NCBI GenBank assembly: GCA_963969395.1
Contig: OZ017796.1
Span: 10,666,501 to 10,730,500, forward strand
Direction of reading: 5' to 3'
DNA from: Pseudoscleropodium purum
Taxonomy: Eukaryota > Streptophyta > Bryopsida > Hypnales > Brachytheciaceae
DNA length: 64,000 nucleotides
Positions 48,401-58,628 of this stretch are shown in pieces. Positions within the stretch are counted from its first letter, which is position 1, and each line of letters starts with the position of its first letter. The notes below the pieces were generated by a model, which saw only the letters and a list, made by a program, of their open reading frames with translations, was not told the DNA's origin and did no database searches. The translations under genes and the position numbers were made by a program.

Positions 48401-49510
48401 TTTTCACTACTAAAAAAGTTTTATTTCTTCACTTTTATATCCACAACTAGAACACAAACATTGTTAATTATGAGTTATCCATTGTTATATATGGGAACCT
48501 TCAAATCCTTATACAAAGATGAAATCCTTATTCAAACTTCTAATTTTCTTTAAAAAATTATCTTAATTTTTGGGAACTTTGTATTTTCAAATCTTGGAAT
48601 GCACCTCAATCAACATGTGAATCAACATTGAAAAATTAATAAGCATATAGGTACTTGCTTCAAAATGCTTAAAACTCAAGGATCAACCTACAAGTGCACA
48701 TGACTTCTAAATATTGTTCACTACTATAGCTTTATCCACAATTTCATTTTTAAAAAAATTGATAAGTGGAATTCTTGAAATTTATTGTATAAAATACATT
48801 TATTTATACTAATATTGATGTCAGTTTAAGATGAATTAATGATCACATTAAAAATCTCAATCTATGGGTACATTTAGACCAAAATGTAAATGGTGTCTAA
48901 ACCCCTAAACCTTCAAAACTGTAACTTCAACTTCTTCCTTGAACTACAATTACCACAAAGTTCATAAAGAATCAAAAATTTCAATCTTGAAAGTTATGTA
49001 CAAAAGCATGAATTCACCAAGGTACCACTATTACACCAAATTCTTCAACATGCAAAATTTTACTCCAAAAAACTTTGTTGGAGGAAAAGGGATCTATTAA
49101 AAGGTGATCGGGCCTAATTTAGATCATCATCATATCATCATGGCACTCTCTTGCATGCATTTGTTACATACTATGCATCAATCAATAGGTTAACAAAAGA
49201 AGTATTGCAACCGCAAGATAAATTTTCTATAATAAGAATACAAATACAACACATCATTCAATGAACACTATAGAATAGAGTTTGTTCAATAAACACTATA
49301 TAGTATGTAATATTGTTAGTTAGTTAAAATTATAAGATCAAAATTTGAGTTCCTATATAGCAAGTTTGACAATAAATTATTTAAAAAAAATAGATGTCAA
49401 TTTTGAGGGGATTTTTTCAAGTTGGAAACAAAGAAACTTCATGAATACTAGTATGGCATGTGTTGTTACTACAATATAATATAAAATAGAAGTAAAGTAA
49501 TTTTCTAATT
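45480..49510. other. Long AT-rich stretch, decayed repeats, no gene
   Basis: A degraded family A/D-like block is recognisable at about 47878-48050 ('ttaacccaaaattgtcaagaattg...gtactaaactacc'). An (AAT)n microsatellite lies at about 46100-46120. A TTTAAACCCCTAAACC-like terminus remnant lies near 48895. Nothing else recognised. Confidence 0.4.
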
Positions 49511-50610
49511 TTCTAATTCATAAAAACTCTGAATTTAATAACTTTTACACCATAGGTCCAAATGCCACAAAACAAAGCCCATACACTCCTTGTAGAGAGC
49601 TTTTTGACATCACCAATAATACAACCGAGGACATTGATAGTGTAAATATCCCATTGTAACAAACAAAACAAAAAGTCTAACTTTATGAATACTAGTATGC
49701 TATGTGTTGTTGCTACAACCAAAATAAAAGTAAAAACTTTTTTTTTTTTAATATTAAAGAACTTTGAAATCCAATATTTTTAAACACTTTGATAGTGCAA
49801 GGGCTTTATTGTGGTGTGAGAAGTTGTGTTCTTGATACAAATAGAAAGCTTTATACACAAATGAGTGCAAGAGCTTTGTTTTGTGGCATTTCGACAAGCA
49901 ATATGAAAGTTATAGTTTTTCTAAAATATAAGATAAATGAATTCTATTCTTTAATTCATAAAAACTTTGAAATTCAATAACTTTTACATTGTAGGTCCAA
50001 ATGCTATGAAACGAAGTTTGTGCACCCCTCTTTGGAGAGAACTCTCCTACGTTATCAAGTTTGTGACTGGAAGATTCATTGTTTTTTAGATTTCAGCATA
50101 TCAAACCAACCAACCTAACCCGATGTAAAATAAAAGTAAAAGTAATTTTCTAATTTTCAATTCATAAAACTTTGAAATTCAATAACTTTTCTGTTGCATG
50201 TTGGCACACCACAAAATGAAGTTTGTGCACTCTTCTTTGCAAAGAACTTTCTAACTATGCCAAAATCATGACCAATGGAGGTACAATCCAAAAGATTTAT
50301 AATATTGGATAATTTGAGATCCAAAAATGACTCAAAATCCATAACTTTCACATTCTATCTCCAACCTCCACAAAACAAGGTTTGTACATCTATCTTTGTA
50401 AATAACTTTCTAATATTACGAAAAACATAATTGGGAATGCTTAGTCCAAAAAATATGTAATTTAGGATAATTTAAGATTCCAAAATAACTCAAAAATCAA
50501 TATCTTTCACACTATAGGTCTCAACGCCATGAAACAAAGTCCATGTACCCTTCTTCATAGAGGACTTTCTGATTGTACCAAAAACATGACCAAGAGATGG
50601 ATAGTTCTAG
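49510..50610. repeat. Irregular array of ~120-bp units in both orientations
   Basis: Units beginning '(a)ttcataaaa(a)ctttgaaattcaataactttta...' and continuing 'aggtccaaatgccatgaaacaaagt...gtgcacccctctttg...' occur at about 49516-49640, 49955-50075, 50158-50280, 50325-50430 and 50480-50600. One unit at about 49795-49920 is inverted. Frames on the strand opposite the tandem units repeat the peptide pattern LFCGI(W)T...KVI.F. Identity between units is moderate. I recognise no family. Confidence 0.6.
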
Positions 50611-50775
50611 AGATCTCACAATAACAAAACAAAAAGACTAACTTAAAGTATGGATTTCTATTTAAAATGTATTGCAAACCTTATTTTCCGAAAATAATTA
50701 GATATTTGCCACAAATGTGCCAATTTTACCCTTCATTTAAAAGTGATAGAAGCTTAGAGAGAGAAAATTCAACAA

Positions 50776-50860
50776 TTAACCCCTAAACTTTCATGACTAT
50801 GTTTTTACTGAAAAAGCTCAAAAACTACCATTTTTAGTACAAGTAGAATTTTTTTGAATT

Positions 50861-50925
<65 letters not shown>

Positions 50926-51748
50926 CCGTAGGATCTTGTACTATGTAGTATCAATAACATGTGGTAAAAATTTCAGACATTTCCACCGTGTGGATTGCAA
51001 GATATAAGCATTCAAATTCACTAAAATCACTTTTTTCGCCTTGCATAAAGCTGGGCAGTTACTCTTTACAAGCTCACTTTTCTATGAAAAAATGACTCAA
51101 ATGATGGTGCTTCTTTGGAATTTTTTTTCTAGATAAGTTGTCCACATGCATAAAAAAATTTCAGATCATTTGGAATTGTACAACATATAGGAAAAAAATA
51201 GTAAGAAGGTAATAGTAGACAATGATTCAAAATACTAAATTATTAAGAATTAAAATATGAAATTGAAAAATGACAATCCCAATGGTTGAAATTTTGTAAA
51301 AAAGAATTTACATCCTAGGATTTTATTTTTTTTCAAAATTATTGAAAATTGGGTAAGATAAAGATTTTCAAAGTTTATTTTAGGATAGGGAATCCATAAT
51401 TGCCCACAAACAAAAAAATCCTCATAACTTTTGACTTGTTGATCAAAATCAAATGATTCAAAGCTTTCCTTGTATATATAAGTCTAGAAAACCAATTTCA
51501 AATTTTGGTTTCTGAAAAAAGTGATTTTTTCTAATCTGCCCATATTGCCCAGTTATGAAAAAAAACGAAAAAACATATTAGGCTATAACTTTTGATTCCT
51601 ATTTCCAAATGTCATGAAATTTGTTGCTTATAAAAGATATTCTTTGCCCACACCTTCTATTAAAATTTCAGCCTAAAATATGCAAATTTCTAGTCACAAT
51701 GACCTACCCAAAAAATCTATACAGCCTAAAAATGCAGGCCGGGGTTAA
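50776..51748 (+). mobile_element. Family A TTAA element, copy 6 (973 bp)
   Basis: It starts TTAA-CCCCTAAACTTTCATGACTATG and ends TGCAGGCCGGGG-TTAA. Longer than its siblings because a (TA)n run has expanded inside (50868-50924), at the point where the reverse copy 28879-29805 has only 'acatatatata'. Otherwise collinear with the family; non-coding. Confidence 0.75.
50868..50924. repeat. (TA)n microsatellite inside family A copy 6
   Basis: About 27 uninterrupted TA units. It is the expanded form of a short TA run seen at the same place in the related copy at 28879-29805. Confidence 0.95.
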
Positions 51749-52216
51749 TCAACCAGAACACAAACTTGTAGTAGTGAAAATTATGCTTCAAACTGTGGTG
51801 GAAATTGCTGGTGGTTTGAGGGAGCCCCTTCAGACTTGACAGACCAAAGAACCTGATCACGGCTACAAATGGAGTAATGTGATGATACCCACACTGAGTG
51901 CAGATCGAGCAGCAGTAGGGTCACCCTATTTCTGCATGGAAGGACTTGGCAAGAAATCCACAACTGTTGAATTGGAAGTGATCGAGCAGATGATTTGCTC
52001 ATGAACTTAATATGCTGCACCAGCGAGGGAATGATGATGGCAATGAACTGAAGCGCTGTACAAAGCCTCATGGAGCCAGCCACCTTCAAACAAACAACCC
52101 CAACCTGAATAATTTGATGTGAATGTGCACAGTCAAACTCAACGAGTTCACTCTTATATGGATCACAATTAAGACTCTCAAAATGACACTCATCTCTGAC
52201 TAAACTCCAGCTAGTT
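51749..52216 (-). other. Less AT-rich island left of candidate exon
   Basis: A minus-strand frame of 102 codons (52089 down to 51781) has a hydrophobic start (LCTALQFIAIIIP) but no family I recognise. It could be a later exon or 3' untranslated part of the candidate gene to its right. I do not call it as a protein. Confidence 0.3.
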
Positions 52217-52495
52217 TCAAACTACAACATGATTTTGAAACAACAGTAAATTATAAGAAGATGGGAGTCCAAAATTGGAGACTGTAACAGGATTCCAAAA
52301 ATTTGAGAAGATGAAGTTCAAATACTTGAAAAGGAAAAGGGAGCTTCCAGCTTGGTCTTCACAGTTTCCAGTAAATCTATACAAGAAGGTTGAGAACTTG
52401 TCATCAGTGTTGAAGTTGTGGTGAGTTCCCGATGATGAAGTGACCATGATGTTGTTCATTCCATTCGAAGGAGGAAAAAAATCAGACTGTTTCAT
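52217..52495 (-). CDS. Candidate first exon, function unknown
   Basis: The minus-strand frame starts at ATG 52495 (context agATGAAA) with MKQSDFFPPSNGMNN and a Ser/Thr/His/Asn-rich stretch. It remains open for 92 codons. Upstream on the same strand lie a CT-repeat leader (52579-52605) and a TATA-like AATATATAC near 52638-52648, a plant core-promoter arrangement. Composition is more balanced than in the flanks. The exon may stop earlier at a splice donor (for example GTGAAG near 52362 or GTATTT near 52328). No known domain is visible; it could be a leader ORF only. Confidence 0.25.
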   Translation of the reverse strand: MKQSDFFPPSNGMNNIMVTSSSGTHHNFNTDDKFSTFLYRFTGNCEDQAGSSLFLFKYLNFIFSNFWNPVTVSNFGLPSSYNLLLFQNHVVV

Positions 52496-52578
52496 CTTTC
52501 ACTTTCAAGCAAGTCAATGCCAAGATGCAACCACCATTGGAGAGGTACCTTGCTCCTTGCAAGGGGGGTTACATTAGG

Positions 52579-52648
52579 ACAGAGAGATGAGAGAGAGAGA
52601 GAGATCTATCAGTATTTGCTATGCAGGCAGTTACAGAAGCTGTATATA
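52579..52648 (-). promoter_or_regulatory. CT-rich leader and TATA-like box, minus strand
   Basis: A (GA)n run on the plus strand reads as (CT)n on the minus strand, as in plant pyrimidine-patch leaders. A TATA-like string lies ~45 bases upstream of it. Position fits transcription toward the frame at 52495. Confidence 0.35.
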
Positions 52649-52748
52649 TTTCTGACGGTCAGGTGCGATTCCAACAGGGTAGGGTACATGGACGGAGAGG
52701 GCCAACTTTTTTTTCCCCTAAGAAATTTAATTTTTATGCTTTGCTGAG

Positions 52749-53965
52749 TGAATGATGGAACTTTTTTTTTTTAAGCCTCAGTAGCTGTCCACAGCTGATT
52801 ATTTCTACTTATCTCAAATCAGAATGGGTAAGTTACTGTATGTGTACCATTTCTGAGCACCAGTGAGCCCAATAAGTGCCTGTCCATCTTTAGAATATTT
52901 TTCTACTGTACACAAACAGAAGAATAGGGTTCAGTTCATTACAATTTCATATGAATTACGTTAACAAGTTGAGGACTCCATGTCATAAGAAAGTCATAAG
53001 AAAGTTATTAGTCTACGTCCCTCGGTGATGGCTTCCATGTTGCAACTCGCAGCAATTAATGCAAAAAAAAACACATATGTACGTGCAATTATTCATCGCA
53101 ATTTTGTACACATGCTGAGTTTGGAAATCGTGTCCATGCTTTCTAGCTTCCGCTTCAGCAATGGTGATTTGGCAGCGCCTGTCTGTCTCGGCAATCAGCA
53201 AGTCCATCGATCACAACTAAGGTACTTGTGTTTCCTGAGCAGACAGATGCTCTAGCTTTCAGTCTGCCAAATCTCAGTCTGGTGTTGCTGCTCGAGCCTC
53301 AAGAGCTTTCGAGGCAAGCAAGCCAAGGAAAGTGAGATAAGTGAGATAGCAGGCTGGCTAGCAGGCTCATCAGTCGCATGCTTCAAATATATGATACTAA
53401 TTTACTCCGGCCCTTTTGGGTGGATTCTGTCAATGATGAGCCTATGTTGCGATTGTCAAGTCAGTGGCTCCCATTTAGTATTCCGGAAACTAGGCCACGA
53501 GGAGCTCAATTATTTGAATTGGCACATTACATTACAGGCAGGCCATTTGGGGACGGAAGTGGGTGTGTTGACTAGCTGTGTTCTTTTTGTCTCTTTGGCG
53601 TGAATGCCCAAGACGGATCAAAGCGAAAGCTTATGATATACATTTTTACTAATTTTTACTAAAATATCAATAGGAATTCAGTGGAGTGTTACGAGGGCCA
53701 TCAACTGAACAGAAGTTTGCTTCTTACTTAACTTATATGATATTCAAGTACAATGGTGCCACTGACTGTCAATGCCGATATTTAAGAAGTCAGGGTATGA
53801 AATAACACAAAAGTATGATAATCCATAAGATAAGATAAATCCTCCTTGTTTCAGTTGTTGTTACATCAGTACAGAACTACAGATCTGTTTGTTTTCAAAC
53901 AGATCTTAGTAACTAATATGTATACTACGTAACCATCCTTTATCATGATTCATGTAAGGTCACAG
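52749..53965. other. Less AT-rich island, no gene recognised
   Basis: Several conflicting short frames lie on both strands between 53013 and 53603, none with a recognised domain. A minus-strand frame (53207-53013) opens MDLLIAETDRRCQ and may be an exon, but no partner exon could be joined. Confidence 0.3.
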
Positions 53966-54222
53966 TAAGGGGTGCTTCACACATGGGCTGACCAAGTCGA
54001 GAGACCGTGGGAGTTCATGGCCAAACTTTGGTCGAAAGTCCGTCGTGAGGCCACTGCCACATAGGAGCTTGGGCTTCCATGTAGGCACTTTGGAGGGCGA
54101 CGGACTTTGGATTGTGCCACCTTGTGTGAAGGGTCGAGAGGCCAAAGTCGAGGTTTTCTGAAATTTGATTGGTGGAGGCCGACAAACTCTCAACCTTGGG
54201 CCCATGTGTGAAGCGGCCCTAA
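53966..54222. mobile_element. 257-bp foldback element with ~35-bp inverted ends
   Basis: The left end TAAGGGGTGCTTCACACATG and right end (reverse complement) TTAGGGCCGCTTCACACATG share 'gcttcacacatgggc' and continue to a common 'GAGAG' some 37 bases in. The centre also repeats 'aaagtc' motifs and is less AT-rich than the flanks. No convincing target duplication was found. The TAGGG-type terminus and size suggest a hAT-like MITE. An overlapping 107-codon frame is a by-product. Confidence 0.55.
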
Positions 54223-55252
54223 GGCTCTCCAAGGCCCAAAAGTGGTGTAAAAAAGTATGGTTTGATATCAAAGAATGGAGCAAATCTTTTTCATCTATTT
54301 TTTTTTGTACAACTTTATTTATGGTACATCTACATCCTCACCCTAAGTTCAAGGTGTACTAATTACTTTTTCTTTTCTTCTCTTTTTTTTAACAAATGGG
54401 AGAACCCACTATACTAATTACTTTTTCGATTTTATTTGGGATGTCATAATGGAAACTAATACATAAATGAGGTGGGTACCTCCAGAACTGCCACTTTTTG
54501 CTATGCTGCCTATCTATTGTTACTAGATTGGTCACATTTTCATTGATTTCCTTGTTGGCGAGTGAAAGGAGGTTCCAACACACCAAAGAACACAATATTT
54601 GGATACCATATACAAAAGTTATGAAGGAAGGAAATTTGTTCTAAAATAGTTTCTTCCAAATGCATAGGTACATGAGTGATATTGGAGATGTACAAAGAGT
54701 GATATGGTATTGGCAATTTAGGGTTAATGGCACATGAGAAGTGCCTACTTTAGTATATTCTAGTACTTTCAACTTAAGGTCTTTGAAACTTGATATTGAC
54801 ATTAAAAATTGTTTCTATTGCTTTTGAGCTATACAAATAATATGAAAATTCTTAAGCCTAGTTTCTAGTCTATTTGATTTTTTTGAAATATCCTTAAAAA
54901 TGAGTTTTTATTATACTTTGAAGTTGAGAGATTCTAGTCATATTTCTATAGAATGGCAAGGTTTGTAATTTATGCTAAATAAATGTTCTATACTATTAAA
55001 TATACATATTGAAAAATTGCCATATCTTTTAGATACAATTGTTTTGTATTTGAGTTTTCTTGTGATTATTCAAAGTACTCAGGGATGTAATTAAGATGAT
55101 AGTAGTTTGAAGTTCTAATTATACACTGGTGAAGAGTTAGAAATATATTTGGAGAGCTAATATATTGAATAGACTACATTATAGATGCCCTCAACAATAC
55201 AAGTCATCATTCAATCAAACACAAGTATTTGAAGTTTTGTTTCTTTGGTGAT
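54223..55252. repeat. AT-rich DNA with dispersed repeat (see 42035-42290)
   Basis: About 54485-54730 is homologous to 42035-42290. The rest shows no gene or terminal repeats. Confidence 0.45.
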
Positions 55253-55668
55253 CTAACCCCTAAAGTTTCTTGACTATATTTTTGCCAAAAATGCTCTCAA
55301 ATTGCCATTTCTTATACAAGTTTCAAAATTTAGAAAAATAAATAAATTTGGACACATAAAACCATAGGATCTTGTGGTAAATTGGTTTGAAAAGATGTGG
55401 TAAAAATTTCAAAAAATTTCACCATGTAGATTGCAAAATATTAGCATTTGAAATGACAAAAATCATTTTTTTGTCCCTGCAAAACTAAACTTCACAAGGT
55501 TTAGGCTATAACTTTTTACTCATATTTCCAAATAGTGCACATTAAAGATATCCTTCGTCCACATCTTCTCTCAAAATTTGGGTCAAAAGTATGGAAATCT
55601 CTAGTCACACGCACCTGCCCAAAATTTCTATGTTGCCAAAAAATGCAGTTTGGTCCTTTCAAGGTTAA
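55253..55668 (+). mobile_element. Family A TTAA element, copy 7, internally deleted
   Basis: The left end CTAA-CCCCTAAAGTTTCTTGACTAT and right end TTTGGTCCTTTCAAGG-TTAA belong to family A. Only 416 bp remain. The sequence jumps near 55500 from 'aacttcacaaggt' to 'ttaggctataacttttt', joining positions that lie about 500 bases apart in full copies. Both termini survive, giving a MITE-like derivative. Confidence 0.7.
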
Positions 55669-56285
55669 AAATTTTAAAATTAAGAGGAATGCTTGGTTCT
55701 ACTAGTTCACTCATTGGGAGTAGAAAAATAAGTTTAATTTTCTCTTGGAAAAATTGCATAGCATATTGACAATTTTTTGTACATCATAATGTTTGTAATT
55801 TTTTTGTCCTATGATACAAGCATGAAATTCTTCTCAAACTTAGTATATGGAGACCTAAACTTATGAACCATAGAATTTCATGAATTTCCAACTTCCCTTG
55901 ATAAAAAAATTCAATTGTGCGGTCAAAGTTGATTGATTCTACTAAGTAGGCCCTAGAAATCCTTTTCAATATTTTCAAATATTGTAATCTTACATTTTGG
56001 GCAATGAAACATGCTGAAATTTTATTCTATATAACTAGAGTACTATACTTCAAGATTGTACAATTGAAGATGTGATTTCTCACTTCTTATTTTTTTTCAA
56101 ATTTTGATTTAGGAAATTTAAAATGGAGGTTCTAGCAAAATATAGTCAAAGAACTTTAGAGGTTAAAATTATTCTGATATCATTTTTTTTTGTGTAATCT
56201 CAACTCCATCAAGCTAGTAATTCAATGCTTTATTTTTATTTTTATTTTTGAAATATATTTTTTATTTTTTAACAATTTAAACATC
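55669..56285. other. AT-rich DNA ending in a reversed family A terminus
   Basis: CTTTAGAGG-TTAA at about 56154-56165 preceded by 'atatagtcaaagaa' is a reversed family A start. The remainder of that copy is not recognisable. No gene. Confidence 0.4.
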
Positions 56286-56545
56286 AAAATATCCAGGGTT
56301 GACAAATCAGTACATCCGCCCCAAAATAGCGTCCGTAATCCGGACGTCCGTCCTCATGGACACCAGCGGACGCAGCGTCCCTCCCGCCGTCAGAAGGCGA
56401 ATGGGCAGGGTGGGCGGATAGGGCGGGACGGGGTGGGCGGGGGGACAAGCGGACGGGGCGGACAGTGTCCACGAATGTCAACGGACGCTACAGACACAGC
56501 GTCCGCGTTCGGACGTCCAACCGTCCTGTCAACCCTGAAAATATC
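56286..56545. mobile_element. hAT-type MITE 2 with 8-bp target duplication
   Basis: The element 56294-56537 (244 bp) starts CAGGGTTGACA and ends with the exact inverse TGTCAACCCTG. It is flanked by a perfect 8-bp direct repeat AAAATATC (56286-56293, 56538-56545). CAGGG termini and 8-bp duplications are classic for hAT elements. The inside is strongly GC- and CpG-rich, with many GGACG/CGTCC motifs, and shares CCGGACGTCCGTCC (56340-56353) with MITE 1. Open frames here on both strands are by-products. Confidence 0.9.
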
Positions 56546-57853
56546 TATTTTCTTGAATGTTCCATTAACTAGTTTTGAGCAATTTTGAGCAATAATTTTT
56601 AGACAAAATATTTTCTAGGCTACAATTTTTTTAGTATACAATAATTGTACTGTAAATATCTATGTACCTATTTATGCTCAAATACTTTTCAATATTTTCT
56701 TTTATTCTTAAATTTAAAAAAATTAACTCTAGTACTTATGGTAGTATCCTCTAAAATCCAATGAAATTATTAGGTGTTTCATACTTTCATCATTAACACT
56801 CATTGGTTTGTTGCAATGTATTATTTTAGGATGTATAATAACTTGAATTTCCTTGTGCAAAGTAAAAATTGAATTTGGGATGGAACCAAGTGAAGATTTA
56901 TAGTTCTTAAAAACCTAGTCATTTTCATGTATATAACTTTATTGAAAAAATGTACGAAAAAGCTCTGTGTGGTCTAAATGAGAAACTTTACACTAAAAAA
57001 TTACTTCATCATAGTACATTATGCACACTAATTTAAAAAATTTAGGATTTAATTTTTTACATTTAATTTTTTTAAATGAAGTGAATATTGAAATTAAAAT
57101 TCTGATGAAGGTCATGAATAAGCTATGAAAAAATGCTAGAGATTTCACAATGTTGAATTTGGTGCAAAGATGATTATTCTAATGCTTAACTAGTGCAAAT
57201 TTTGCATTTTATGGTCCTTAGGTGCATAGAATTAAATTTTTCTTAAAGAATATATAGTTCCATGTACTAAATATGTAAAATCAAAAGTCAAATACAATCT
57301 AAAATTACAAATTTTATTTAAGAATGATATTTGACTATGTATTTAGGAAGGCAATTTGCAAGTTTTTATTTTTTGGTTTAGTATACTCAACTATGTTGGA
57401 ACTTCTCATTTCAACCCAAACATGTCTTAATATAGATTAAACAACTACCATTACAATACCTTCTTACAATTATGCAACATCTACTTTAGACATTCCTTTT
57501 GGTGTTCACACGTTCTCTTGAAATATCTATTATTGTCATTGATGAATTAGGAAGACTTGAAAGATTGCTTTAAAAAAAGATTAACTTAATCTACTACAAG
57601 TATTAAAAGAAATTTAAGGCCTCTACAGGGCCATTTCAGTTTTGTTTCCAAAACTGTTTTTGACATTGTTGGTTGTTGTCAAGCCAACAATTACAAAAAA
57701 AAATTAGTACTAAAATGCAAAAAAACCGTCGAAATTTTTTTTCCAAAAAAATCAATGACGTGGCACTCTCTCGACCACATTAGATTCACATTCCTATAGC
57801 AGTTTCAGCATTCTCAAGGCTTGATAACTCATGACCCTATGGAGGCCCCAAAT
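56546..57853. other. AT-rich stretch, no gene recognised
   Basis: Nothing but AT-rich sequence. TTGTTGGTTGTTGTCAAGCC and CCAACAA near 57670-57690 form a small palindrome. Confidence 0.4.
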
Positions 57854-58001
57854 TTCTTCTAATGGGAAAGGAATTTTTAAAATATAGTCCTAGTAGTATA
57901 GTCCTATAAATACAAAATTTACTAAAAATCTCCTAAAAGATCATCACTTATAAAACCATACTACTAGGACTATATTTTAAAAAAAGCTTTCTCTAGTAGT
58001 G
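57854..58001. mobile_element. Short CACTA-type MITE (~148 bp)
   Basis: The right end reads CTTTCTCTAGTAGTG (inverse CACTACTAGAGAAAG, a CACTA-type terminus). Just inside, AAAATATAGTCCTAGTAGTAT is present in inverted orientation at both sides (57880-57900 and the inverse at about 57957-57980). The left terminus is eroded (TCTAATGGGAAAGG). No target duplication remains. Confidence 0.5.
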
Positions 58002-58138
58002 ATCCAAACTCCTTAACAACAAATTTGTAGCATGCAATAGTTGAAGAACTTGTCTTTTGATACCAATTTTTTTATATCTATTTCAAAAATTCTTAATGTA
58101 GGAAGTGACTTGTAGGGTGACTACACTGTGCAACAAGG

Positions 58139-58628
58139 TTAAACACTCCAATGTCCAATTTTTGGACAATGAATAAGTTCATATTCTTGTTTCTTTTTCT
58201 ATATTACATATTTGGATGAAAGTCATCCTAATTTTGGAGGATACTTTATTAAATTCTTGTCCTATGGAATGGTCAGATTTGGTGTCACTAGAGTACAAAT
58301 TTTTCCATTGTGTCAAACAAAATTGCATTGACTCTAGTTCAAAACATTATTTGGAAAAATGTAATTATAGATTGAAAGAATATAGAATTCTCAAAAAAGC
58401 ACCATATGGAAAAAACCTCATTTCAAATGATTTGAGAAATCCCTACTTGATATGAGAAATATATTGGTGATAGAATTTGTGAATCTAACTATGTCGATGG
58501 AATCTAAAACTCAAAATTTATAACTTTTGTTTGTATATCAATTCCAAAATATTCTTCCAAATAATACTTTATGATGATTTTTCTCAAATTGTTGATTCTG
58601 GAGAAAACTCTACTTGCTTAGGGGTTAA
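58139..58628 (+). mobile_element. TTAA element family F, copy 1 (490 bp)
   Basis: TTAA at both ends: left TTAA-ACACTCCAATGTCC, right TTGCTTAGGGG-TTAA. The inside is homologous to copy 2 (60168-60744): 'tggatgaaagtcatcctaatttt', 'gatactttatta', 'ggtcagatttgg', 'gagtacaaatttttc'. The open frame at 58216-58455 is not shared with copy 2 as protein and is not called. Confidence 0.6.

Noticed and set aside
53960..54283. 107-codon minus-strand frame
   Set aside because: It spans the foldback element almost exactly, so it is a by-product of the less AT-rich repeat.
56190..56588. 132-codon frame rich in Arg/Gly/Pro
   Set aside because: It is the translation of the GC-rich hAT MITE and its flanks; the duplication and inverted ends explain the sequence.
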